Positions 53,230 to 60,082 of a DNA stretch of 64,000 nucleotides are shown here, in pieces. The notes below the pieces were generated by a model. That model was not told where the DNA came from, searched no databases, and saw only the letters and a program-made list of their open reading frames with translations. The stretch is from Tenuibacillus multivorans (GTDB lineage Bacteria; Bacillota; Bacilli; Bacillales; Alkalibacillaceae): contig NZ_FNIG01000009.1 of assembly GCF_900103915.1 (NCBI RefSeq), forward strand, positions 59,508 to 123,507. The letters run 5' to 3'. The position numbers and the translations under genes were made by a program. Numbering within the stretch: position 1 is the stretch's first letter; each line of letters opens with the position of its first letter.

Positions 53230-54090
53230 ATGTTAAGCGTTATTAAACCAGGTATTTATGCATCGATTCAAGACGGCGGGCGAAAAACTTACCGCGGTTA
53301 TGGTGTCCCGGTTTCTGGACCTATGGATGACTATGCTTTTCATTATAGTAATAAGCTTCTGGGTAACAAACCTAATACGGCAGCGATTGAAATAATCTAT
53401 GGTGGAATTGAATGTTATGTTGAGGAGGATGTTGATATTGCTATCACCGGTGCGAATTTTCATCCACTGGTCAATGGAAAACCTGTTCCGATGTGGCAGT
53501 GTATACGGTTGTATGAAGGGGAACAACTTACATTTCAAGGTTCCAAGCAAGGGTCGATTGCTTATTTAGCCATGTCCGGTGGTATTGACTCACCGGTTTA
53601 TTTAGGATCACAGTCTGTTTATAGCAGGGCTGGTTTAGGCGAAATATTAAAAACAGGAGATACTATATCAAGTTTTAAGCGTCAAGTTTGTAACACTTAT
53701 CATATCAATCCAAGGAACATCCCTACTTACACATCTCATGTTAAAGTGAGAGTCATTCCAAGTCATCATGAGGCCTTATTTTCTTCGCGTGCCATTCAAC
53801 AGTTTTATTCTAACCCTTTTCAGCTTATGAAAATGGATCGTATGGGGGCTATTTTAAAGGGAGATAAGGCTCTGACTATGAACAAAGAACAGGATATTAT
53901 ATCAGAAGCCGTCACGTTTGGAACAATACAAGTTCCACCTCATGGCCAACCGATGATCTTATTAGCTGATGCACAAACGACGGGTGGCTATCCAACTATT
54001 GGTACGATCTTATCAGATGATCTTTGGAGAGTCACACAAATCCAACCACAAGGGCATATCCGATTTAAAAGATATGAAATAAATACATAA
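53230..54090 (+). CDS. pxpC: 5-oxoprolinase subunit PxpC (KipA family)
   Basis: 286 residues. Begins IKPGIYASIQDGGRKTYRGY and has GVPVSGPMDDYAFHYSNKLL, AAIEIIYGG and GQPMILLADAQTTGGYPTIG, the biotin-dependent carboxylase-like KipA family. Kinase-like partner in ATP-dependent 5-oxoproline hydrolysis. Last gene of pxpBAC; about 320 residues is usual, so slightly short. Confidence 0.94.
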   Translation: MLSVIKPGIYASIQDGGRKTYRGYGVPVSGPMDDYAFHYSNKLLGNKPNTAAIEIIYGGIECYVEEDVDIAITGANFHPLVNGKPVPMWQCIRLYEGEQLTFQGSKQGSIAYLAMSGGIDSPVYLGSQSVYSRAGLGEILKTGDTISSFKRQVCNTYHINPRNIPTYTSHVKVRVIPSHHEALFSSRAIQQFYSNPFQLMKMDRMGAILKGDKALTMNKEQDIISEAVTFGTIQVPPHGQPMILLADAQTTGGYPTIGTILSDDLWRVTQIQPQGHIRFKRYEINT

Positions 54091-54143
54091 ACCAAATAGT
54101 ATTTTAATATAATATATTAATAGATTTAATTTTTTGATTAATC

Positions 54144-54191
54144 TTGCAAATCAGAATAATCAATAGTAAACTTTTTGTGAAAGCGTTATCA
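54144..54191 (+). promoter_or_regulatory. cstA promoter with CcpA (cre) site
   Basis: TTGCAA (54144-54149), 17 bp, TAAACT (54167-54172), then TGAAAGCGTTATCA (54178-54191), which fits the cre consensus TGWAANCGNTNWCA fully. The site covers the start of transcription, so CcpA should repress under good carbon supply. Confidence 0.75.
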
Positions 54192-54212
54192 AAAAATCGG
54201 GGAGGTATGAGA

Positions 54213-55952
54213 ATGAGTGCTATTTGGTTAGCTCTAATTGGTTTTATTGTATTCTTTTTAGGCTATCGTTTTTATTCCAAATTCATTGCAGAAAAAATAT
54301 ACCGCCTAGATCCGAATTACACAACACCAGCGCATAAATATAAAGATGGTGTTGACTATGTTCCGACAAACCGCTTTGTATTGTGGGGTCACCACTTTAC
54401 ATCTGTAGCCGGTGCAGCTCCAATTGTTGGACCAGCTATTGCAGTTTATTGGGGATGGCTACCGGCATTTTTATGGGTTGTATTAGGAACAGTCTTTGCA
54501 GCAGGTGTTCACGATTCAGGTACGTTATTTTTATCAGTCCGAAATAAAGGGCAGTCCGTTGGTACCTTGGCGCATAAGCTAGTTGGACAACGGGCAAAGA
54601 TTTTATTTTTATTCATTATTTTACTACTCGTACTTATGGTTAATGCCGTATTTGCTTGGGTTATTGCGAATTTATTTATTAATAATCCAGGAAGTGTCTT
54701 ACCGGTATTTATCCAAATTCCTCTCGCTATTTGGATTGGGTATCATGTTTATAAACGAAGTGGCAGTATGTTACTCCCATCAATAGCTGCTTTAATCGTT
54801 ATGTATGGGACAGCCGTACTAACAAGTTATATTACTCCATTACAAATTAATGTTGTAGAATACCTCGGAGGAGAAGGAACTACATCCTTATTCGGAGCCA
54901 GTGCTACTGAGATGGCATTCCTTATTTGGATTATCATTTTAATGGTTTATGTTTACATTGCTTCAACATTACCGGTATGGAAACTATTACAGCCTCGAGA
55001 TTATATTAACTCACACCAATTAATTTTAGGTTTATTAATTTTATATTTAGGTTTGTTTGTGACAACTCCGGAAATAACTGCACCCGTAACGAACTCAGCA
55101 GCTAATGACACACCATGGTTCCCAATCTTGTTTATAACGGTTGCCTGTGGTGCGATTTCAGGGTTCCACGGACTTGTATCCTCAGGAACGACTTCCAAAC
55201 AACTTAATAATGAAAAAGATGTACGTTTTGTTGGTTATCTAGGTTCAGTTGGAGAAGGGTTATTGGCATTAATTGCGATTATTGCTGTTGTGACGTTCTT
55301 CCCAACACAAGGTGACTTTTTAGGATTCTATAGTGACTTTGATTCAGCAGGTGGCGGTTTGAACGTATTCGTTGATGGGGCAGCCGTTCTGGCTTCAGGT
55401 ATCGGTATTCCTGAGTCGGTTGCAGCGACGATTGTCGCCGTAATTATCGTAAGCTTTGCGGCAACAACATTGGATTCCTCTGTCCGTTTAATGCGCTATA
55501 TTATCGCTGAGTTAGGGTTGGAGTACAATTTAAAATCAATTACATCTAAGCATGCGGCAACAACGTTAGCGGTCGTATCCAGTACGATTCTAGTTTTATT
55601 ACCAGGTGATGATCGTGGGCTTGGTTCAGGTGGATACTTATTATGGCCGTTATTTGGTACATCGAACCAATTATTAGCTGGTATTAGCTTATTATTACTA
55701 GCGATTTACTTAGGGCGTAAAGGTCGTAACATGTTACCAGCCTTAATTCCAATGGTATTCCTCATGTTTATGACTTTATACGCGATGTTCTTACAAGTAT
55801 TTACGCAGTGGGCACCATGGGCAGGAAGTTCTGACTGGTTATTGTTTATCCTAGGTGCGATTGTCTTTGTCTTTGCCATTTGGATTAGTTTGACAGCCAT
55901 TTCAGTTTTAATAAACTATAAAAAAGATGAAAATCTAGAAGATGTAAGTTAA
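54213..55952 (+). CDS. cstA: Carbon starvation protein CstA (peptide/pyruvate transporter)
   Basis: 579 residues from ATG at 54213 (GGGGAGG upstream). About 16 TM helices. CstA signatures: GVDYVPTNRFVLWGHHFTSV, GAAPIVGPAIAVYWGW, GVHDSGTLFLSVRNKGQSVG and SGTTSKQL. Imports peptides or pyruvate during starvation. Shorter than E. coli CstA (701), as usual in bacilli. The upstream cre site supports carbon catabolite control. Confidence 0.95.
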   Translation: MSAIWLALIGFIVFFLGYRFYSKFIAEKIYRLDPNYTTPAHKYKDGVDYVPTNRFVLWGHHFTSVAGAAPIVGPAIAVYWGWLPAFLWVVLGTVFAAGVHDSGTLFLSVRNKGQSVGTLAHKLVGQRAKILFLFIILLLVLMVNAVFAWVIANLFINNPGSVLPVFIQIPLAIWIGYHVYKRSGSMLLPSIAALIVMYGTAVLTSYITPLQINVVEYLGGEGTTSLFGASATEMAFLIWIIILMVYVYIASTLPVWKLLQPRDYINSHQLILGLLILYLGLFVTTPEITAPVTNSAANDTPWFPILFITVACGAISGFHGLVSSGTTSKQLNNEKDVRFVGYLGSVGEGLLALIAIIAVVTFFPTQGDFLGFYSDFDSAGGGLNVFVDGAAVLASGIGIPESVAATIVAVIIVSFAATTLDSSVRLMRYIIAELGLEYNLKSITSKHAATTLAVVSSTILVLLPGDDRGLGSGGYLLWPLFGTSNQLLAGISLLLLAIYLGRKGRNMLPALIPMVFLMFMTLYAMFLQVFTQWAPWAGSSDWLLFILGAIVFVFAIWISLTAISVLINYKKDENLEDVS

Positions 55953-55958
55953 CATGTT

Positions 55959-55987
55959 AAGCCGTACCTCGTGTGCGGCTTTTCTTA
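55959..55987 (+). terminator. Terminator of cstA
   Basis: AAGCCG pairs with CGGCTT around TACCTCGTGTG, followed by TTCTT. Array D starts about 20 bp beyond. Confidence 0.75.
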
Positions 55988-56006
55988 TCTGACACTTAAA
56001 TTGTGA

Positions 56007-56079
56007 GTGTCCAAGTAATTCTTTTTTTATTCAAGTTCCAATAAAAATTGTCCAAGTTACCTTGCTGAGTGTCCAAGTT
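56007..56079 (-). repeat. 21-bp-period array D, four units, inverted relative to the others
   Basis: Plus-strand units TGTCCAAGTA (56008), TATTCAAGTT (56028), TGTCCAAGTT (56049) and TGTCCAAGTT (56070); steps 20, 21, 21. Read on the minus strand they are AACTTGGACA and AACTTGAATA, one to three bases from the array A core. Between the cstA terminator and the next gene. Confidence 0.8.
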
Positions 56080-56107
56080 TTTCACATTAGGTTAGGAGGA
56101 GATGAGG

Positions 56108-56479
56108 TTGATTGATGTCTTAATTATTCGTCAAGAAAAGGCTATTGGGGTTGGTTGATGTGGTGGCGTTAGTGATGACGGGTTCATCACCATGTCGGAT
56201 GAATTTAAACATCTAGAAAAAGGGCGAAGTGAATTAGGTGAGTTTTATCTCGAATTAAAAGAACAATATGGCGATGAGGTATCCATTACCTATATGGATC
56301 CAAGAAATATTTCGATGATTGTAGGTTATTTAGTAAAACAAAAACAGAAAGGCCGCATTGCATGGCTCGATATCCTAAAACACCTCTGTTTTCACGTTAA
56401 ATTGAATGCTATATTTATTAATGGTTATTATTTAGAAAATACTGATGATTTTGATAAAATAGTAAGTGAAACGTCGTAA
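56108..56479 (+). CDS. Thioredoxin-like protein with in-frame TGA, candidate selenoprotein
   Basis: From TTG 56108 (AGGAGG 7 nt upstream; ATG 56102 also in frame) the frame reads IDVLIIRQEKAIGVG, TGA at 56156-56158, CGGVSDDGFIT, then MSDEFKHLEKGRSELGEFYL to 56479. If TGA is decoded the product is about 123 residues with a thioredoxin-like order: strand (DVLIIR), GVG-X-CGG motif, helix, strand (VSITYMDPRN), helix, strand (NAIFINGYYLE). The ATG at 56192 has no good SD and would remove strand one and the active motif. Next to an ArsA-type ATPase, so ArsD-like in arrangement. Alternatives: base error or nonsense mutation. Confidence 0.55.
56172..56190 (+). promoter_or_regulatory. SECIS-like hairpin downstream of the in-frame TGA
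   Basis: GTGATGA (56172-56178) pairs perfectly with TCATCAC (56184-56190) around a CGGGT loop with G at the second position. The loop starts 20 nt after the TGA, inside the 16-37 nt window described for bacterial SECIS elements. May also be chance. Confidence 0.4.
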
Positions 56480-56493
56480 TAAGGGTGTGACGT

Positions 56494-56760
56494 ATGGTAG
56501 ATAAGAAGTTTTCATTTAAGAGAATGATAGAGTTATATGATGAGATGTTGAGTGTGCCTCATCGAACGGAAATTGCGCGAGAGTTAAGAGATGAGGATGA
56601 TTTATTTTTATTATTGGTGTATTCCGATATGCTCGGTATTCCTAATCCCGCGTTTTATTATACATTGGAGCTATACCCTTATATAGTGGAAAAGTTCCAT
56701 GACTGGCATTTACGGATGGGCATGGAGAAGTCTCCGCTTGATGGGATTAGATGCTGTTAA
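56494..56760 (+). CDS. Small protein ending in CC (cory-CC-star type)
   Basis: 88 residues. Helical, with ELYDEMLSVPHRTEIARELR, NPAFYYTLELYPYIVEKFHD and a C-terminus of GIRCC followed at once by the stop. I recall such proteins being named cory-CC-star in public annotation and occurring beside ArsA-family ATPases in bacilli. The terminal vicinal cysteines suggest thiol or metalloid chemistry. GTG-rich SD (AAGGGTG) 6 nt before ATG. Tightly spaced between the thioredoxin-like ORF (14 bp) and the ATPase (15 bp). Confidence 0.75.
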   Translation: MVDKKFSFKRMIELYDEMLSVPHRTEIARELRDEDDLFLLLVYSDMLGIPNPAFYYTLELYPYIVEKFHDWHLRMGMEKSPLDGIRCC

Positions 56761-56775
56761 ATGGGGTGAACTAAA

Positions 56776-57729
56776 ATGAACCAAATTCAAGACCAAAGGG
56801 TTATTTTTGTTGGCGGTAAGGGAGGCGTTGGTAAGTCAACCTCATCTGCTGCGCTGGCTTTAGCAAACGCTCAAGCCGGATATAAAACTTTAATCGTTTC
56901 CACGGATCCCGCGCATAATCTTGGGGATATTTTCCATCAAAAAGTATCACATGAAAAGAAACAATTGGATCAAAATCTATGGGGAATTGAGATTGATTCA
57001 ACGAAAGAAACAGAACGTTACATGGACCAAGTAAAAGATAATTTAAAAGGGCTCGTAAAATCGAAAATGGTCGATGAAGTGCACCGTCAGATTGATTTAG
57101 CGGCAGCATCACCTGGTGCAGATGAAGCGGCGTTATTTGATCGATTAATCTCGATTATTTTAGATGAGCAGGACCATTTTGATAAAATTATCTTTGATAC
57201 AGCGCCGACAGGACATACGATTCGGTTGTTATCTTTACCCGAATTAATGAGCGTCTGGATTGACGGGATGTTAGAAAAGCGACAGAAAATTAATGAGAAC
57301 TACACCCAATTGCTTAATGATGGGGAGCCTGTTGATGATCCAATCTATGATATTTTACAAGGTCGTAAAGAGAAATTCTCATCTGTTCGTGATATTATTT
57401 TAGATGAAGCGCAAACGGGTTTTATGTTTGTCTTAATTCCGGAGCGTTTACCAATTTTGGAGACGAAACAGGCAATCAAGCAATTGCATCAATATCATCT
57501 ACATGTTCGTACACTCATTGTGAATAAAGTGCTACCAAATGAAGCTGATGGTGAGTTTTTACAGAAACGCAGACATATCGAACAAAATTACTTAAAAGAG
57601 ATTCATGATCAATTCCGTAAGCAGAGATTGGTAGAAATTCCATTGTACGAGGAGGACATCTCTGATTTAGGTAAGCTGAACGTATTCGCCGAGCATTTAG
57701 AAGTTTTAACGAAGGAGGAAGTAAAATGA
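56776..57729 (+). CDS. ArsA/Get3-family ATPase
   Basis: 317 residues. Deviant Walker A VGGKGGVGKST (residues 12-22), VSTDPAHNLGD switch, DTAPTGHTIRLLSLPE, and the A-loop-like NKVLP. One nucleotide-binding half, like Get3 and unlike the duplicated enterobacterial ArsA. It has no cysteine at all, so it lacks the arsenite-binding triad of classical ArsA and the Get3 CxxC zinc site. More likely a chaperone-like or targeting ATPase than an arsenite pump motor (inference). Overlaps the next gene by 4 bp. Confidence 0.88.
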   Translation: MNQIQDQRVIFVGGKGGVGKSTSSAALALANAQAGYKTLIVSTDPAHNLGDIFHQKVSHEKKQLDQNLWGIEIDSTKETERYMDQVKDNLKGLVKSKMVDEVHRQIDLAAASPGADEAALFDRLISIILDEQDHFDKIIFDTAPTGHTIRLLSLPELMSVWIDGMLEKRQKINENYTQLLNDGEPVDDPIYDILQGRKEKFSSVRDIILDEAQTGFMFVLIPERLPILETKQAIKQLHQYHLHVRTLIVNKVLPNEADGEFLQKRRHIEQNYLKEIHDQFRKQRLVEIPLYEEDISDLGKLNVFAEHLEVLTKEEVK

Positions 57730-58718
57730 AGGCAATTGTACATAAAGAGGCTGAAGGTTTCGAGGGATTGACAGTAGAAAATGTCGCGGAACCTGATGTA
57801 AAACCAAACACGGTAAAAGTTAAATTAAAAACAGCTGGAATGAATCGACGTGATGTAATGATCACGAAGCGTCATCAACCAGACCAAGGGCCACTGATAC
57901 CCGGCTCAGATGGCAGTGGTGTGATTGCTGAAGTCGGTGAAGGTGTGACCAATTGTCAGGTAGGAGATGAGGTTGTCATTAATCCGGCTTTAGGTTGGAT
58001 AGAAAATAGTGATGCCCCTCCTGAAGGGTTTGAAATTTTAGGGCTACCGGATGATGGTACGTTTGGTGAATATATTGTCGTGAACCAAGAACAAGTCGAA
58101 AAGAAACCGAAGCATTTGTCCTGGGTAGAAGCAGGGGTCCTGCCACTGGCCGCTTTAACGGCATTCCGCGTTATATTTACACGGGGGAATATTCAAAAAG
58201 GAGATACGGTCATGTTACCTGGAATTGGGAGTGGCGTATTGACCTTTGTATTGAAATACGCGAAAGCAGTTGGAGCACGGGTTATCGTGACCTCACGAAG
58301 TCAGGAAAAGCTAGAAAAAGCGAAGTTGTTAGGTGCAGATGTTGCGATTCAAACCAACTCGAATTGGAATGAAGAATTAAAAGGCGAGACCGTTGATCTA
58401 TTAATCGAGAGTGTTGGAAAAGCAACATTTAATCGGTCACTAAACATTATCCGAAAAGGCGGAACGATCGTGACATTTGGGGCGACAACTGATGATCATG
58501 TTGACATCGATATGCGACACTTCTTTTATGGGCAGTTTAATTTACTTGGTTCCACAATGGGGAGTGCAGAAGAATTTCGCGACATGTTAGATTTTATTGA
58601 TAAGCACGATATTAAACCGGAAGTTGACAGAACCTTTAAGTTAGACGAATATGAAGAAGCCTTCACTTATTTACGTGATACTAAAAACTTTGGAAAAATT
58701 GGTTTTGAGATTGAATAA
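57726..58718 (+). CDS. Zinc-independent MDR oxidoreductase (quinone reductase-like)
   Basis: 330 residues. GroES-like N-domain (LKTAGMNRRDVMITK, PLIPGSDGSGVIAEVGEG) and Rossmann domain (GDTVMLPGIGSGVLTFVLKY, GATTDDHVDI). Medium-chain reductase of the YogA/quinone oxidoreductase kind; catalytic zinc ligands are absent. Start ATG overlaps the ATPase stop (ATGA), so they are coupled; whether the reductase serves the same pathway is unknown. Confidence 0.85.
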   Translation: MKAIVHKEAEGFEGLTVENVAEPDVKPNTVKVKLKTAGMNRRDVMITKRHQPDQGPLIPGSDGSGVIAEVGEGVTNCQVGDEVVINPALGWIENSDAPPEGFEILGLPDDGTFGEYIVVNQEQVEKKPKHLSWVEAGVLPLAALTAFRVIFTRGNIQKGDTVMLPGIGSGVLTFVLKYAKAVGARVIVTSRSQEKLEKAKLLGADVAIQTNSNWNEELKGETVDLLIESVGKATFNRSLNIIRKGGTIVTFGATTDDHVDIDMRHFFYGQFNLLGSTMGSAEEFRDMLDFIDKHDIKPEVDRTFKLDEYEEAFTYLRDTKNFGKIGFEIE

Positions 58719-58748
58719 AACTGGACGTCATCGGCGTTCAGTTTTTTG
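58717..58748 (+). terminator. Terminator of the ATPase operon
   Basis: AACTGGACG pairs with CGTTCAGTT (bulged), followed by TTTTTTG. Confidence 0.75.
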
Positions 58749-58950
58749 TTCCCAAAGCATGACTTAGTACCTATTTTTCACAATTATTTAAAATAACTTG
58801 TTTAGTTCATAACAAGAGTGGTATTAAAACTATAAAATTATTTATCACTTTTAGTGGGTTTGAAACGATTGTGTTAGTGATACTCGGTGATTGAAGACAC
58901 CGTTGCGCTTATGAAAGTAGTATTCCTACTACTGAAGAAGGGAGGGACTT

Positions 58951-59640
58951 GTGAAGTTGAGCCGGTGGATACAAGATGCAGGCCATGGTGGGACAGACCC
59001 TGGAGCCATCAGGTACGGACAAAACGAAAAGCTTTGGGCACTTGAGGCGGCTTTATTTGTTCATAACAGATTACAGGAACTAGGGATAGAGACTGCAATG
59101 ACTCGTACCGAAGATGTCACACTCCCCAATAGTGAACGTACCCATAACGTAAGGAATTTTGACAAAGCCATCTCACATCATTTTAATGCAGGTGGCGGTA
59201 ATGGAGCAGAGTTCATTCATAGTATCCATGCAAGTGGGGAATTTGAACAATTACTAAAGGAGGAATTTAAACAGTCAGGCTATCCTTTCCGTCGTATTTT
59301 TACGCGAAGGTATCCGGATCGCAATCATCTAGATTATTATTATATGCATCGTGAGACAGGGGGCTGTCGTGTGACAATTGTTGAATATGATTTCCTAGAT
59401 GGTCCAAACCGTCACGAACTGCAAAAAGAAGAATATCGAGTCGGTATGTATGAATCCGTTGTAAAAGCGATTTGCCGTGAGGAGGGTGTGTCGTATCAAA
59501 AGAAAAGTGGCATAACAGCACCAAATCTATTATATCGTGTAATAGCAGGGTCATTTAGGAAGCGTCAAAATGCCGAAACTAGAGCAGAGAAGTTAAGAGA
59601 CGCTGGTTTTGAGGCGTATATCGAACGCTACAAATCTTAG
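58951..59640 (+). CDS. N-acetylmuramoyl-L-alanine amidase with SPOR domain
   Basis: 229 residues from GTG at 58951 (GGGAGGG upstream). Amidase_3 fold: DAGHGGTDPGAIRYGQNEK, SERTHNVRNF, HHFNAGGGNGAEFIHSIHA and a late Glu in VTIVEYDFLD. C-terminal SPOR repeat (LYRVIAGSFRKRQNAETRAE) binds denuded glycans. No signal peptide, as in phage endolysins. Two hairpins (CGGTG/CACCG at 58885-58902 and AGTAGTA/TACTACT at 58916-58933) precede its SD. Forms a cassette with the holin-like gene. Confidence 0.88.
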   Translation: MKLSRWIQDAGHGGTDPGAIRYGQNEKLWALEAALFVHNRLQELGIETAMTRTEDVTLPNSERTHNVRNFDKAISHHFNAGGGNGAEFIHSIHASGEFEQLLKEEFKQSGYPFRRIFTRRYPDRNHLDYYYMHRETGGCRVTIVEYDFLDGPNRHELQKEEYRVGMYESVVKAICREEGVSYQKKSGITAPNLLYRVIAGSFRKRQNAETRAEKLRDAGFEAYIERYKS

Positions 59641-59655
59641 AAGGGGGGACATAGA

Positions 59656-59910
59656 ATGGATTTGATGGATTTCATTATAGAGGAGGCTTTAATCTTAATA
59701 CCGGTATTAATGATCTTAGGAAGAATCATTAAAACATCATCTATAATCCCCAACCGTTTCATACCATTGTCTTTACTAGTCATTAGCATTATTCTATCTG
59801 GCATTATGTTAGGATTTTCATTCGATACATTTATTCAGTCAATTTTAGTTGCAGGTGCCTCCGTCTTTGGGCATCAGCTTTATAAACAGTCCATTATAGA
59901 TGAGCAATAG
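59656..59910 (+). CDS. Holin-like small membrane protein
   Basis: 84 residues with three hydrophobic helices (about 9-22, 38-52, 58-75) and short charged ends. Size, topology and place 15 bp after an amidase gene match phage holins. AAGGGGGGACATAG precedes ATG. Would release or time the leaderless amidase across the membrane. Confidence 0.72.
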   Translation: MDLMDFIIEEALILIPVLMILGRIIKTSSIIPNRFIPLSLLVISIILSGIMLGFSFDTFIQSILVAGASVFGHQLYKQSIIDEQ

Positions 59911-59915
59911 TGGAA

Positions 59916-59947
59916 CCTCTAGCATCGTGCTAGAGGATTTTTTTATT
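59916..59947 (+). terminator. Terminator of the amidase-holin unit
   Basis: CCTCTAGCA pairs with TGCTAGAGG around TCG, followed by ATTTTTTTATT. Array C starts 13 bp beyond. Confidence 0.92.
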
Positions 59948-59959
59948 ATTTTTGTTAAA

Positions 59960-60075
59960 TACACCGATAGAAAAGCAATAAACGCCGATAGAAATTGAAA
60001 AAACACCGGTAGAAATTCAAAATACACCGATAGAATACGGAAATACACCGATAGAAAAGCGATAATCACCGATAG
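59960..60075 (+). repeat. 21-bp-period array C, six units of TACACCGATAG
   Basis: 11-mers start at 59960, 59981, 60002, 60023, 60044 and 60065, exactly 21 bp apart. Core WACACCGATAG(AAA); single changes in units 2, 3 and 6. Lies between the holin terminator and the 3' end of the convergent ligD gene. Confidence 0.92.
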
Positions 60076-60082
60076 ACTAAGG

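Noticed and set aside
59845..60069. Minus-strand 74-codon ORF with heptad-like repeats inside array C
   Set aside because: A consequence of exact 21-bp spacing. No SD, and it runs through a terminator and into the holin gene. Kept only as a test within the array finding.
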